Source: Pseudovibrio flavus (GTDB lineage: Bacteria > Pseudomonadota > Alphaproteobacteria > Rhizobiales > Stappiaceae). From it: a stretch of DNA of 64,000 nt. Shown here one piece after another: positions 1 to 8,432 of the stretch. The notes under the pieces were generated by a model that saw only the letters and a program-made list of their open reading frames with translations, was not told the origin of the DNA and did not search any database. The position numbers and the translations under genes are program-made. Positions within the stretch are counted from its first letter, which is position 1. The number at the start of each line of letters is the position of its first letter. The stretch is from assembly GCF_009711345.1 (NCBI RefSeq), contig NZ_SMMA01000062.1:186001-250000 (forward strand), written 5' to 3'.

Positions 1-599
1 TTATTCGGGTCAGGGTCCGGCAATGGCGGCGTTGCCGGCATCATCACCGTTTCAAGAACGCCCTGCTTATAAAGGCCCTCGACTACAGACGCACTAACCC
101 CTGCAACACCGGCAAGGCCCGCCTTGGTCCACGCCATGCCGTCTTCAAGGTATTCCAGAACCTTTTCGCGAGCGGTGGTCATACGATCTGGCTCAACGTC
201 GAACAGACGTCTGTAACCGGTCACCATAGGCTCCGGTTCCAATGCTTCTTCGGAGCGCAAGATCATGCGCAGCACCATACCCGGTGCGCCCAGCGTCCAG
301 TTGGCAACCCAATCTACAAAACGGCGCAGATCATCACTGATGGGCTTGGCTTCATAAGCGTGCAGGATGCTTTTCAGCTTTTTCGGGTTCACGTTGCTAT
401 CAATCGGGCCGTCCCACACAGCTCCAACAACTTCGCGATTGCCTAGAGGTACACGCACGATAGAGCCCGGACGAACGCTCATCCCCTCCGGCACTTTATA
501 GGAGTAGGCTGTATTAACCGCGACGGGAACCAGAACAGGAACAACGGCTTGAGGCCCATCGTCAGTTGTCCCACCAAAAAAATCCCGCTGATGCGTCAA
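1..599 (-). CDS. priA: Primosomal protein N' (PriA helicase), N-terminal part, cut by left edge
   Basis: PriA is the 3'-to-5' helicase that restarts stalled replication forks by reloading DnaB. Only about 199 residues are present. They read as the PriA DNA-binding domain: a 'VPVLVPVAVNTAYSYKVPEG' type start, then SVRPGSIVRVPLGNREVVGAVW, matching the family's hydrophobic N-terminus followed by the G-x-R-V-x-V-P-F/L-G strand. A winged-helix-like stretch follows before the window ends; the helicase domains lie outside. The likely start is TTG at 599, after a purine-rich GGGAAGGGCGAGAG; an in-frame TAA lies a few codons upstream and no ATG lies between, so a second TTG six codons earlier is the only alternative. 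It is divergent from tal. Confidence 0.85.
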   Translation of the reverse strand, partial: MTHQRDFFGGTTDDGPQAVVPVLVPVAVNTAYSYKVPEGMSVRPGSIVRVPLGNREVVGAVWDGPIDSNVNPKKLKSILHAYEAKPISDDLRRFVDWVANWTLGAPGMVLRMILRSEEALEPEPMVTGYRRLFDVEPDRMTTAREKVLEYLEDGMAWTKAGLAGVAGVSASVVEGLYKQGVLETVMMPATPPLPDPDPN

Positions 600-742
600 G
601 TCTCTCGCCCTTCCCAAGAAAGAACCATATTAATGTTGTTGATTCGGGACAGTCTAGGCTAAACAAAGACTAAACCGACCTACTTGTTTTCGCTCTCAAT
701 CATTTGCAGAGCGGCCATAGTGGATATAGGAGCCACATCGAA

Positions 743-1396
743 ATGAAGTTTTTTGTCGATACAGCTGATACCGCTGAAATTAAAGAGCTAGCAGCAACTG
801 GCCTGTTGGACGGTGTAACCACTAACCCTTCTCTTATCATGAAGGCTGGCCGCCCGATGAAAGAAGTGATTGCAGAAATCTGCGATCTTGTTGATGGCCC
901 TGTTTCTGCAGAAGTCGTTGCTATGGAAAAAGACGCGATGCTTGCTGAAGCGCGCGAACTCACTGCTATTGCAAACAACATCTGCATCAAGCTGCCTCTG
1001 ACCCTTGAAGGCTTGAAGGCTTGCCGTGTACTTTCCGATCAGGGCACACAGACCAACGTTACTCTGTGCTTCTCTGCTAATCAGGCACTGCTGGCAGCAA
1101 AAGCGGGCGCGACCTTTATTTCTCCGTTCATCGGCCGTCTTGATGACATTCACATCGACGGCCTGGACCTTATCTCCGACATTCGTCAGATCTACGACAA
1201 CTACATGTTCGAGACCGAAATTCTGGCAGCTTCTATCCGTACCGCAAACCACGTGAAAGATTGTGCGCTGCTTGGTGCTGATGTTGCAACCATTCCACCG
1301 GCAACCCTCAAAGCGCTGGTCAAGCATCCGCTGACTGAAAAGGGTCTGGAATCCTTTATGGCTGACTGGGCAAAAACCGGTCAGAGCATCATCTAA
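743..1396 (+). CDS. tal: Fructose-6-phosphate aldolase / transaldolase-like protein
   Basis: A 217-residue class I aldolase of the small transaldolase/FSA subfamily, which moves dihydroxyacetone units between sugar phosphates in the non-oxidative pentose phosphate pathway. It opens [16 protein letters not shown] and carries GVTTNPSLI. The Schiff-base lysine is expected in CIKLPLT (about residue 83), followed by [28 protein letters not shown]. Length and motifs are those of the 210-220 residue family rather than the roughly 320-residue TalB type. The ATG at 743 follows TAGGAG at 726-731; an upstream in-frame TTG at 704 lacks an SD and would add non-homologous residues. Aldolase and transaldolase activity cannot be separated from sequence alone. 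Confidence 0.9.
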   Translation: MKFFVDTADTAEIKELAATGLLDGVTTNPSLIMKAGRPMKEVIAEICDLVDGPVSAEVVAMEKDAMLAEARELTAIANNICIKLPLTLEGLKACRVLSDQGTQTNVTLCFSANQALLAAKAGATFISPFIGRLDDIHIDGLDLISDIRQIYDNYMFETEILAASIRTANHVKDCALLGADVATIPPATLKALVKHPLTEKGLESFMADWAKTGQSII

Positions 1397-1418
1397 ACCC
1401 TTTTGGGATTTTGATCGC

Positions 1419-1450
1419 AAAAGCGCGGGCTACGGCCTGCGCTTTTTTTG
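1419..1450 (+). terminator. Rho-independent terminator after tal
   Basis: The stem AAAGCGCGGGC / GCCTGCGCTTT (one mismatch, 4-base loop) is followed directly by a run of seven T on the plus strand, 23 bases after the tal stop codon. Confidence 0.85.
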
Positions 1451-1594
1451 TTGCTGCGCCTATAAAGCTCCCCTTAGTGCAATAGATAGGTAAGCCCCTC
1501 GCTGACCCCACTGCGCATCAATACCTATAAAAACCAACGTGTTTTGATGCTGGTCAATTTCATTTGGCGCGACTCGTATATTCTCTTAAGCACA

Positions 1595-1740
1595 GATACA
1601 CAATTTCGAGGGATGGCATCGCCGCACTCAATATGCCCCAAAGTTGACCTAACCTCTCAACGCCCTCGAATGTTCGCTTGCTGATCCCCTCCCTCCTCCT
1701 TGCAAGCGGCAAAACCCCGCTCCGCTAGCGGGGTTTTTTG
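1595..1740 (+). ncRNA. Candidate structured small RNA with an anti-Shine-Dalgarno loop
   Basis: No protein-coding signal is visible here, but the bases fold into an ordered structure. An outer 8-bp stem TTCGAGGG (1605-1612) / CCCTCGAA (1663-1670) encloses hairpin A GGCAT (1615-1619) / ATGCC (1633-1637) and hairpin B GTTGA (1643-1647) / TCAAC (1657-1661). Hairpin C follows, CGCTTGC (1675-1681) / GCAAGCG (1702-1708), with a 20-base loop containing CCCCTCCCTCCTCC. A perfect 11-bp terminator ends the unit. CCUCC-loop sRNAs are known in this class (rhizobial ar14, CcsR 'cuckoo' RNAs of Rhodobacter); such loops can pair with Shine-Dalgarno sequences. I cannot assign the family. The 5' end is inferred, and I see no strong promoter (TATATT at 1577-1582 is a possible -10). 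Confidence 0.6.
1711..1739 (+). terminator. Rho-independent terminator of the small-RNA candidate
   Basis: AAAACCCCGCT pairs perfectly with AGCGGGGTTTT across a 5-base loop and runs into six T. No protein gene ends just before it, so it must end an RNA transcript. Confidence 0.85.
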
Positions 1741-1852
1741 CTGAGTTTGAGCACGTTTTGTTCTTTTTTCTCTGCTGAGCCCGCTTTGATTAACACAAAG
1801 TTAATGCTCCTGCGTCAACGCTGTTGGAACCCAAACCGACGAGTGTTGATTG

Positions 1853-2584
1853 ATGCGCACCTTCCGCTTTTTTTCCGCAGTGCTAATTCTGCTTTTCTCC
1901 GGCTCAGCTGTACTGGCCCAGCCTGATTTCAAGTTCGGGACTGCCAAGCGCCTTCTGGAGAAGAAGGTCTATTTTGAAGAAGTAGACCGCAGAACGTTTT
2001 ATTGTGGCTGCTCTTACAGCGATAAGAAGCAGGTAGACGCTGACAGCTGCGGATATGAGCCTCGCAAGGCGAACTCACGCTCCAAGCGCATCGAATGGGA
2101 ACACATTGTACCGGCTTCTCGCTTTGGCTCACCCCGTGCCTGCTGGCAGGAGGGTGATGATGCTTGCGTGAACAGCAAGGGCAAAGCCTACAAAGGCCGT
2201 CGCTGCTGCGCCAAGGTTGATGCCCAGTTTGCGGCGATGGAAGCCGACCTCCATAACCTTGTGCCTGCCATTGGTGAGCTGAACGGCGACCGCTCCAATT
2301 ACCGTGTTGGCGACTGGGAAGGCGAAAAAGTGTACGGCGCCTGCGATTTCAAAGTCTCTAGTAGCAAGCGCATCTTCGACCCTAGCGATGCTGTTCGCGG
2401 CGATATTGCCCGCGCCTACCTCTACATGGAAGCAACCTACGGCATCGGTCTTAGTGACGAAGAAAAACAGCGGTTTGAAAGCTGGCACATTGCGGACCCA
2501 GCATCTGATTGGGAGATCGAACGTAACCGCCGCATCATCAAAGAGCAAGGCAACAGCAACTCGTTTGTTGCACCAACCTCTTAA
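1853..2584 (+). CDS. Secreted endonuclease I family nuclease
   Basis: A 243-residue exported nuclease of the EndA/NucM (Endonuclease_1) family, a beta-beta-alpha-metal fold that cuts DNA without sequence specificity in the periplasm or outside the cell. A Sec signal peptide (residues 1-22, MRTFRFF, a hydrophobic core, then AVLA before Q) is followed by paired cysteines, CGCSYSDKK. The catalytic core is RIEWEHIVPASRF (general-base His about 84), then the DLHNLVPAIGELNGDRSN block typical of the family's metal site. Several cysteines suggest disulfides. I chose ATG 1853 over the adjacent TTG 1850. It could serve nutrient scavenging from extracellular DNA; orientation and spacing link it loosely to xerC downstream, but a hairpin separates them. 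Confidence 0.88.
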   Translation: MRTFRFFSAVLILLFSGSAVLAQPDFKFGTAKRLLEKKVYFEEVDRRTFYCGCSYSDKKQVDADSCGYEPRKANSRSKRIEWEHIVPASRFGSPRACWQEGDDACVNSKGKAYKGRRCCAKVDAQFAAMEADLHNLVPAIGELNGDRSNYRVGDWEGEKVYGACDFKVSSSKRIFDPSDAVRGDIARAYLYMEATYGIGLSDEEKQRFESWHIADPASDWEIERNRRIIKEQGNSNSFVAPTS

Positions 2585-2604
2585 GTCGCAGCCCTTTGTT
2601 TCCC

Positions 2605-2636
2605 TCGACGAAGTGTAAACGCTTCGTCGACTTTTG
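2605..2636 (+). terminator. Stem-loop terminator after the endonuclease gene
   Basis: The perfect 9-bp stem TCGACGAAG / CTTCGTCGA with an 8-base loop is followed by CTTTT. The short T tract makes it a moderate terminator. Confidence 0.6.
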
Positions 2637-2653
2637 AAGACTATTGTTAACCA

Positions 2654-3613
2654 ATGGCACCCAAATACGATAATACCGACGTGATTCTCGTCATCCATAA
2701 ACCAGGCCTTGGCGCTGCGATCGAGGATTGGCTGAATCACCTTGGCTCCGAGCGACGACTGTCCGAAAATACGCTTCAAGCCTATGAGCGCGATGTGACC
2801 CAGTTCCTGCGCTTTATGACCGGTTATTTGGGTGACGCTCCTGCGGTTAAAGACCTGAAGGACCTGAAGCCCATCGAGTTCCGTGCCTTTCTTGCACAGC
2901 GACGCAAAGAAGGAGCGCAGACACGTACATTGGCACGCGGCCTTGCGGGCGTCCGCTCGTTTCTGGCTTTCCTTGAGCGGCGCGGTGAGGTGAATGCAGC
3001 CGGAGCATCGGCAGTTAAAACTCCGCGCCTGCCCCGCTCTCTCCCAAAGCCCGTAGGCGTTGAAGACGCTAAAGCGATTATCAGCAAGGACCTCAACTTC
3101 GAAGAAACGCCATGGGTTGAAGCGCGCAACGCGGCTGTCTTCACCCTGCTTTACGGTTGCGGCCTTCGTATTTCCGAAGCGCTGAACCTTACCTTTCAAA
3201 CCCGCCCCAAGACCGGTGAAGCGACCATGCGCATTCGCGGTAAAGGTAATAAGGAACGCCTTGTTCCGGTTCTACCTGTTGTGGTGGATGCCGTGGAGGA
3301 CTATCTGCGCCAGTGTCCCTACAAGCTTTCGGGATCTGATCCGCTTTTCGTTGGTGTTAGAGGCGGCAAGCTTAACCCGCGCCTTATCCAGCTTGCCATG
3401 CAGCGCATTCGCAGTGCTCTTGGCCTGCCGGACACCGCAACACCGCATGCGCTGCGCCACTCCTTTGCCACGCATCTTCTGTCAGGTGGCGGCGATCTAC
3501 GCGCTATTCAAGAGCTGCTGGGCCATGCCAGTCTTTCCAGTACGCAGATCTATACCGAGGTGAACAGTGGTCACCTTCTTTCCATCTACGACAAGGCCCA
3601 CCCACGACGCTAA
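2654..3613 (+). CDS. xerC: Tyrosine recombinase XerC
   Basis: A 319-residue site-specific recombinase that, with XerD, resolves chromosome dimers at dif near division. The N-terminal SAM-like core-binding domain spans about residues 17-110 and the catalytic domain about 135-310. The catalytic set is visible: Arg172 in GCGLRISEAL, Lys in RGKGNKERLVPV (about 198), His265 and Arg268 in HALRHSFATHLL, His291 in LGHASLSSTQ, and nucleophile Tyr300 in QIYTEV. The C-terminal GHLLSIYDKAHPRR matches the Xer tail. Starts at ATG 2654. XerC rather than XerD is inferred from the divergent N-terminus and from the priA neighbourhood seen in related genomes. No phage or integron context is present. Confidence 0.93.
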   Translation: MAPKYDNTDVILVIHKPGLGAAIEDWLNHLGSERRLSENTLQAYERDVTQFLRFMTGYLGDAPAVKDLKDLKPIEFRAFLAQRRKEGAQTRTLARGLAGVRSFLAFLERRGEVNAAGASAVKTPRLPRSLPKPVGVEDAKAIISKDLNFEETPWVEARNAAVFTLLYGCGLRISEALNLTFQTRPKTGEATMRIRGKGNKERLVPVLPVVVDAVEDYLRQCPYKLSGSDPLFVGVRGGKLNPRLIQLAMQRIRSALGLPDTATPHALRHSFATHLLSGGGDLRAIQELLGHASLSSTQIYTEVNSGHLLSIYDKAHPRR

Positions 3614-3659
3614 AACGCCCCTTGATTTGGTGCGATACGCCCTCTAGTGTTGCCACTGT

Positions 3660-3757
3660 TGTGACACGGGGTGCCGCGCCATCATAGATTGAGTGATGCG
3701 GCTGAGATTATACCCGATGAACCTGCTCTGGATAATGCCAGCGAAGGGAGCGATCAC
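3660..3757 (+). promoter_or_regulatory. TPP riboswitch (THI element)
   Basis: The conserved thi-box elements are all in order: ACACGGGGTGCC, then GCTGAGATTATACCCG, then TGAACCTG, then GGATAATGCCAGCGAAGGGA. These form the pyrophosphate- and pyrimidine-sensing arms that bind thiamine pyrophosphate. It lies 60-160 bases before thiM, so TPP should repress thiM-thiE. I see no strong terminator after it, so translation control through the bases before the thiM start is more likely than attenuation (inference). Confidence 0.95.
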
Positions 3758-3818
3758 AGTCACAATGCATATCGTTTAGCGTATGCGCCGCTTTCCTTTG
3801 CGAAAAACGGATACGAAT

Positions 3819-4619
3819 ATGACTCTGCTGACTTCCGTCTGCGAGACCCTTGGTGCCATTCGCGCGCAAAGCCCACTCGTTCACAATATGACCAACATCG
3901 TTGTTGCCAACAACACAGCCAACGCACTGCTCACAATTGGTGCGTCCCCTGCCATGGTGGACGGCCCTGTGGAAGCGCCAGAACTGGCAAGCGTTGCGGG
4001 AGCTTTGGTGGTGAACGTTGGCACCGTAACCCCTGCACAAGCAGAGGCGATGAAACTGGCAACCGCTGCCGCTCACAGCGCTGGCCGCCCTTGGGTATTG
4101 GACCCGGTGGCAGTTGGTGCGCTGAGCTTCCGCACTCAGCTTGCAAAAGAGCTTTTGGAGAATAAACCTTCTGTTATTCGCGGCAATGCCTCTGAAATTA
4201 TGGCAATGGCTGGCCTTGGCGCTGGTGGCAAGGGCGTTGACAGCACAGCAAGCTCGGAAAGCGCACTGGACGGCGCTAAGCGTCTGGCGAAGGAAAGCGG
4301 AGCCGTTGTTGTTGTTTCCGGCCCGACTGACTTCATCACCGATGGTGAGCGCGTTGCAAGCGTTTCCAACGGCCATGAGATGATGCCTTATGTGACAGGC
4401 CTTGGCTGTACCGCAACCGCTCTTACAGGTGCAACACTTGCTGTATGCGAAGACCCGTTTATTGCTGCGATCAGCGCCATGGTATTCCTTGGCCTTGTGG
4501 GAGAGCTTGCGGCCGATAAGAGCCGTGGACCAGCGACACTTCAGCTTGAGATTATCGACGGCCTCTATACTCTCACCCAACAAAATATTCGTGAGTTGGC
4601 ACGCGTGGAGCTGAACTAA
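3819..4619 (+). CDS. thiM: Hydroxyethylthiazole kinase
   Basis: A 266-residue kinase of the ribokinase-like fold that phosphorylates 4-methyl-5-(2-hydroxyethyl)thiazole for thiamine salvage. Diagnostic stretches are SPLVHNMTNIVVANNTANAL, GASPAMVDGP, WVLDPVAVGA, VIRGNASEIMA and the catalytic loop VTGLGCTATALTG (the Cys of the family active site). ATG 3819 matches the usual N-terminus; an in-frame ATG at 3783 would add 12 unrelated residues. It abuts thiE with no spacer and sits under the TPP riboswitch, so the pair is a thiamine-repressed salvage unit. thiD is not next to it. Confidence 0.93.
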   Translation: MTLLTSVCETLGAIRAQSPLVHNMTNIVVANNTANALLTIGASPAMVDGPVEAPELASVAGALVVNVGTVTPAQAEAMKLATAAAHSAGRPWVLDPVAVGALSFRTQLAKELLENKPSVIRGNASEIMAMAGLGAGGKGVDSTASSESALDGAKRLAKESGAVVVVSGPTDFITDGERVASVSNGHEMMPYVTGLGCTATALTGATLAVCEDPFIAAISAMVFLGLVGELAADKSRGPATLQLEIIDGLYTLTQQNIRELARVELN

Positions 4620-5252
4620 ATGCAGCAATTTGATCTTTCCGTTTATCTTGTGATTGGACCGCAAGACTGTCCGGGTAAAAATCCGGTCGAGATCGTGGAA
4701 ACAGCGGTAGCCCATGGCGCAACTGTTGTGCAGCTACGCGATAAAACGGGAAGTACCCGCGAACAGATTGAACTCGGCAAACGGCTTATGGAAGTTCTGC
4801 GGCCGGCAGGTGTTCCGCTTATCGTGAATGACCGCGTTGATGTGGCTCTGGCAATTGATGCGCAGGGTGTTCACGTGGGGCAGGATGATATGGCGGCCTC
4901 TACCGTTCGCAAGCTGATTGGGCCGGACAAGATCATCGGCGTTTCTGTTTCCAACCAGAAAGAGTTCGAGGCGGTAGACCCGACGCTCGTTCAATATCTG
5001 GGCATGGGCGCTTGCTACCCGACAGGCAGCAAATCCGATGCAGAATATCTGGACCTGAAGACCTTTGCCCGCTTCGCGGAAATTACACCTCTGCCAACCG
5101 TTGGTATCGGCGGCATCAACCTTTCCAATGCAGCTGACGTTATCAAAGCTGGTGCGGATGGGGTTGCAGTCATCTCAGCGATCTGTGCAGCAGAAGACCC
5201 TCAGCTGGCAACAATTGCCCTCGCCAATCTGGTGAAGGCCAATAAAAGCTGA
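4620..5252 (+). CDS. thiE: Thiamine phosphate synthase
   Basis: A 210-residue TIM barrel that joins hydroxymethylpyrimidine diphosphate to thiazole phosphate, giving thiamine phosphate. The family pattern is clear: TVVQLRDKTGSTREQ, PLIVNDRVDVALAIDAQGVH, VGQDDM, IIGVSVSN, and the phosphate-binding VGIGGINLSNAADVIKAGAD. The usual 'GPIFPT' segment reads GACYPTGSK here, a modest deviation near the thiazole site. The ATG directly follows the thiM TAA, indicating translational coupling. Together with thiM it makes thiamine phosphate from salvaged thiazole. Confidence 0.92.
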   Translation: MQQFDLSVYLVIGPQDCPGKNPVEIVETAVAHGATVVQLRDKTGSTREQIELGKRLMEVLRPAGVPLIVNDRVDVALAIDAQGVHVGQDDMAASTVRKLIGPDKIIGVSVSNQKEFEAVDPTLVQYLGMGACYPTGSKSDAEYLDLKTFARFAEITPLPTVGIGGINLSNAADVIKAGADGVAVISAICAAEDPQLATIALANLVKANKS

Positions 5253-5276
5253 GCTGTCCAGTTAAAATACAAAAAG

Positions 5277-5314
5277 AAAAAGCCGCCCCAGAAACCTGAG
5301 GCGGCTTTTAATTT
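5277..5314. terminator. Bidirectional terminator between thiE and lpd
   Basis: The stem AGCCGCC / GGCGGCT, extended by A/T flanks, has TTTTAATTT on the plus side and TTTTTCTTTTT on the minus side. It lies between convergent thiE and lpd and can serve both. Confidence 0.85.
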
Positions 5315-5348
5315 ATCTATACCAGCGTACAAGTGGTGCGCTTTGCAA

Positions 5349-6752
5349 TTACATATGAATTGGCTTGGCGAAGGTTGCCAGCGCCGCTTCCTTAACAGCT
5401 TCAGACATAGTCGGGTGAGCGTGGCAGGTACGGCCAAGATCTTCAGAAGATCCGCCGAATTCCATCAGTACGCATGCTTCGTGGATCATTTCGCCAGCGC
5501 CGAAGCCAACAATATGAACGCCCAGAACGCGGTCGGTTTCCGCATCCGCCAGAACCTTCACAAAGCCGTCTGTTTCCAGCATAGCCTTTGCGCGGCCGTT
5601 CGCGCTGAACGGGAATTTGCCAGCTTTGTACTTGATGCCAGCAGCTTTCAGCTCTTCTTCAGTCTTGCCGACAGAAGCCACTTCCGGCGCGGTGTAGACA
5701 ACGCCTGGAATGACTTCATAGTTCACATGGCCAGCTTGGCCTGCAAGAATTTCAGCAACCGCTACGCCTTCGTCCTCTGCTTTATGCGCAAGCATTGGAC
5801 CCGCGATTACGTCGCCAATGGCGTAGATGCCGTCAACGTTGGTTTTGTAGTGCGCGTCGGTGACAACACGGCCGCGATCATCAAGCGCAACACCAGCTTC
5901 GGCAAGGCCGAGACCAGAGGTATATGGACGGCGACCGATTGCAACGAGAACCACATCGGTTTCGATGGTTTCAGCAGCAGCTTCACCAGCCGCAGGCTCT
6001 ACAGTTACTTCAAGGGTCTTGCCCTTTTTCACTGCGCCAGTGACCTTTGAGGACAGCTTGAACTGGAGACCCTGCTTTTTCAGCATGCGCTGGAATTGCT
6101 TGGAAACGTCAGCATCCATTGGGCCGAGGATCTTGTCCATAAACTCAACCACGGTCACCTTGGAGCCAAGGCGTGCGTAAACGGAGCCAAGTTCAAGGCC
6201 GATAACGCCAGCACCAACCACCAACAGGCGGGACGGTACTTTTTCCAGCTCAAGAGCGCCGGTGGAGGACACGATGGTCTTCTCGTCGATCTCGATACCC
6301 GGCAGCGGCATAACGTCGGAACCGGTGGCGATCACGATATTCTTGGTTTCAAGAATGGTGGTGGAGCCGTCTTCCGCCTGCACTTCAACTTTGCCTGCGG
6401 CCAGAACGCGGCCAAGACCGATGTGTGCTTCGATCTTGTTCTTCTTGAACAGGTATTCGATACCGCTCACGTTGCCGTTGATCACAGAATCCTTGTGTGC
6501 CTGCATAGCCTTCCAGTCCACCTTCGGCTTGCTGGTTTTGATGCCAAGCTTCTCGAAGTTGTGGTTAGCCTGCTCGAACATTTCAGAGGCATGGAGCAGC
6601 GCTTTGGAAGGAATGCAGCCGATGTTGAGGCAGGTACCGCCGAACGTCTTGTTCTTTTCGACAACGGCGACTTTCAAACCGAGTTGTGCAGCTTTGATAG
6701 CGCAAACGTAACCACCCGGGCCGGTGCCGATAACAATGAGGTCGTAGGACAT
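5349..6752 (-). CDS. lpdA: Dihydrolipoyl dehydrogenase (E3)
   Basis: A 467-residue FAD flavoprotein that reoxidises dihydrolipoamide on E2 and passes electrons to NAD+. The N-terminal FAD site is [18 protein letters not shown]. The redox disulfide is [17 protein letters not shown] (Cys41/Cys46). The NAD motif is [19 protein letters not shown], the second FAD motif is [20 protein letters not shown], and the catalytic His-Glu pair is in [15 protein letters not shown]. Last gene of the mdh-suc block, 83 bases after sucB with a stem-loop between them. Its position marks it as the E3 of 2-oxoglutarate dehydrogenase, though it may also serve other complexes. Confidence 0.96.
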   Translation of the reverse strand: MSYDLIVIGTGPGGYVCAIKAAQLGLKVAVVEKNKTFGGTCLNIGCIPSKALLHASEMFEQANHNFEKLGIKTSKPKVDWKAMQAHKDSVINGNVSGIEYLFKKNKIEAHIGLGRVLAAGKVEVQAEDGSTTILETKNIVIATGSDVMPLPGIEIDEKTIVSSTGALELEKVPSRLLVVGAGVIGLELGSVYARLGSKVTVVEFMDKILGPMDADVSKQFQRMLKKQGLQFKLSSKVTGAVKKGKTLEVTVEPAAGEAAAETIETDVVLVAIGRRPYTSGLGLAEAGVALDDRGRVVTDAHYKTNVDGIYAIGDVIAGPMLAHKAEDEGVAVAEILAGQAGHVNYEVIPGVVYTAPEVASVGKTEEELKAAGIKYKAGKFPFSANGRAKAMLETDGFVKVLADAETDRVLGVHIVGFGAGEMIHEACVLMEFGGSSEDLGRTCHAHPTMSEAVKEAALATFAKPIHM

Positions 6753-6800
6753 TTCGGAATCCTTGAATTTTTAGGTCACTACAGCGAGCGATAAAGAAGT

Positions 6801-6823
6801 AGTGCCCGGCTATGCCGGGCACT
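6801..6823 (-). other. Intercistronic stem-loop between sucB and lpd
   Basis: A perfect 10-bp stem AGTGCCCGGC / GCCGGGCACT closes a 3-base loop. On the minus strand it is followed by ACTTCTTTATCG, too poor in T for a strong terminator, so mRNA processing or stabilisation, or partial termination, is more likely. Confidence 0.6.
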
Positions 6824-6835
6824 GAGCTTTTTCGA

Positions 6836-8368
6836 TTAAAGGTCCAGCACCAGACGTTGCGGATCTTCCAGACTTTCCTTAACGCGGACGAGGAAGGTTA
6901 CGGCTTCCTTGCCGTCTACGATGCGGTGGTCATAGGAAAGAGCCAAGTACATCATCGGGCGGATAACAACCTGACCGTTGACTGCAACTGGACGCTCCTG
7001 AATTTTGTGCATGCCCAGAATACCGGACTGCGGTGCGTTCAGGATCGGGGAAGACATCAGGGAACCATAAACACCACCGTTGGAGATGGTGAAGGTGCCG
7101 CCGGTCATTTCTGCCATGCCGAGTTTGCCATCACGAGCCATTACGCCGAGACGACCGATTTCTTTTTCGATTTCGGCGATGGACATCTGGTCAGCGTCAC
7201 GAACCACAGGAACGACGAGGCCCTTTGGCGTACCTACAGCTACACCAATGTGGGCGTAGTTCTTGTAGATCACGTCAGTGCCATCGATCTCTGCGTTGAT
7301 TGCAGGGATTTCCTTCAGAGCGTGGGTCACAGCCTTGGTGAAGAAGCCCATGAAGCCGAGCTTTACGCCGTGCTTTTTCTCGAAGACGTCTTTGTACTGC
7401 TTGCGCAGATCCATGATCGGCTTCATGTCCACTTCGTTGTAAGTGGTCAGCATAGCCGCAGTGTTCTGAGCGTCTTTCAGGCGGCGCGCGATGGTCTGGC
7501 GCAGCTTGGTCATGCGAACACGTTCTTCACGCACTTCATCGCTCGGGTTGGATGGTGCACGAGCTGCAACAGGTGCAGCAGCCGGAGCTGCCTGCTGGGC
7601 AATACCTGCAGCAGCTGCTGCAATCACATCACCTTTAAGAACCTGACCGCGCTTGCCGGAGCCTGCGACCTGATCAGCAGCGATGCCTTTTTCTGCCAGC
7701 ATTTTTGCTGCAGACGGTGCCGGAGGCATAGAGGTTGCAGGTGCGCTTGCAGCAGGAGCCGGTGTAGCGGCTGCAGCTTTTGCAGGAGCAGCTGCAGGAA
7801 CTGCAGCGCCAGCGCCCGGTGCGATTTTGCAAAGCAGGTTGCCCGGCTCAACAGTCGCGCCGGTTTCAACGGCAATCTCGATTACGGTACCAGCAACAGG
7901 AGATGGAACTTCCTGTGCAGCCTTGTCGGTTTCAAGTTCAACGAGGATGTCGTCTTCTTTAACAACATCGCCCACTTTTACGGACCATTCGCCAACTTCA
8001 GCTTCGGTGACACTTTCACCAGCGGAAGGCACGGTAACTTCAACTGCCGCAGCAGCTTCAGCCTTTGGTGCTTCTTCAGCTTTCGCTGGCTCTTCTTTAG
8101 CAGCTGCAGGAGCGGCTGCAGCTGCAACAGCACCTTCTGCAAGCTGACCGAGCAGTGCGCCAACCTCAACGGTTTCACCTTCTTTAGCAATAATTGCTTC
8201 AAGGGTACCGGAAGTTGGAGCTGGCACTTCCACGGTCACCTTATCGGTTTCCAGCTCTACAAGCGGTTCGTCGGCGTTAACTGCTTCACCTGGCTGTTTG
8301 AACCACTGAGCAATCGTTGCCTCGGATACGGATTCCCCCAGCGTTGGTACGCGAATTTCCGTCGCCAT
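6836..8368 (-). CDS. sucB: 2-oxoglutarate dehydrogenase E2 (dihydrolipoyl succinyltransferase), two lipoyl domains
   Basis: A 510-residue core of the 2-oxoglutarate dehydrogenase complex that transfers succinyl groups to CoA. It has two lipoyl domains: residues about 1-78 ([13 protein letters not shown], Lys43) and 108-184 ([13 protein letters not shown], Lys149). Ala/Pro/Glu-rich linkers follow each. The E1/E3-binding domain (about 217-252, [20 protein letters not shown]) and the acyltransferase domain (about 280-510) come next, ending in the catalytic [11 protein letters not shown] (His about 481, Asp about 485). Most SucB proteins have one lipoyl domain and about 400 residues, so this is a long form. 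ATG 8368 follows a purine-rich stretch; an upstream extension into sucA is rejected. Confidence 0.95.
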   Translation of the reverse strand: MATEIRVPTLGESVSEATIAQWFKQPGEAVNADEPLVELETDKVTVEVPAPTSGTLEAIIAKEGETVEVGALLGQLAEGAVAAAAAPAAAKEEPAKAEEAPKAEAAAAVEVTVPSAGESVTEAEVGEWSVKVGDVVKEDDILVELETDKAAQEVPSPVAGTVIEIAVETGATVEPGNLLCKIAPGAGAAVPAAAPAKAAAATPAPAASAPATSMPPAPSAAKMLAEKGIAADQVAGSGKRGQVLKGDVIAAAAAGIAQQAAPAAAPVAARAPSNPSDEVREERVRMTKLRQTIARRLKDAQNTAAMLTTYNEVDMKPIMDLRKQYKDVFEKKHGVKLGFMGFFTKAVTHALKEIPAINAEIDGTDVIYKNYAHIGVAVGTPKGLVVPVVRDADQMSIAEIEKEIGRLGVMARDGKLGMAEMTGGTFTISNGGVYGSLMSSPILNAPQSGILGMHKIQERPVAVNGQVVIRPMMYLALSYDHRIVDGKEAVTFLVRVKESLEDPQRLVLDL

Positions 8369-8432
8369 GTCTTTGTCTCTTCTCGTTAAATGACCAAAGG
8401 GCCGTTTGTAATCAGGTTCGGTAGACGCATCC

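Noticed and set aside
2129-3199. 356-codon open frame on the minus strand across the endonuclease and xerC genes
   Set aside because: It crosses two genes with clear families and contains no recognisable motif.
6812-8389. 525-codon open frame on the plus strand opposite sucB
   Set aside because: It mirrors the sucB codons. Its product is rich in Cys/Arg/Ser from the reversed Ala/Pro linkers, and it has no family resemblance or ribosome site.
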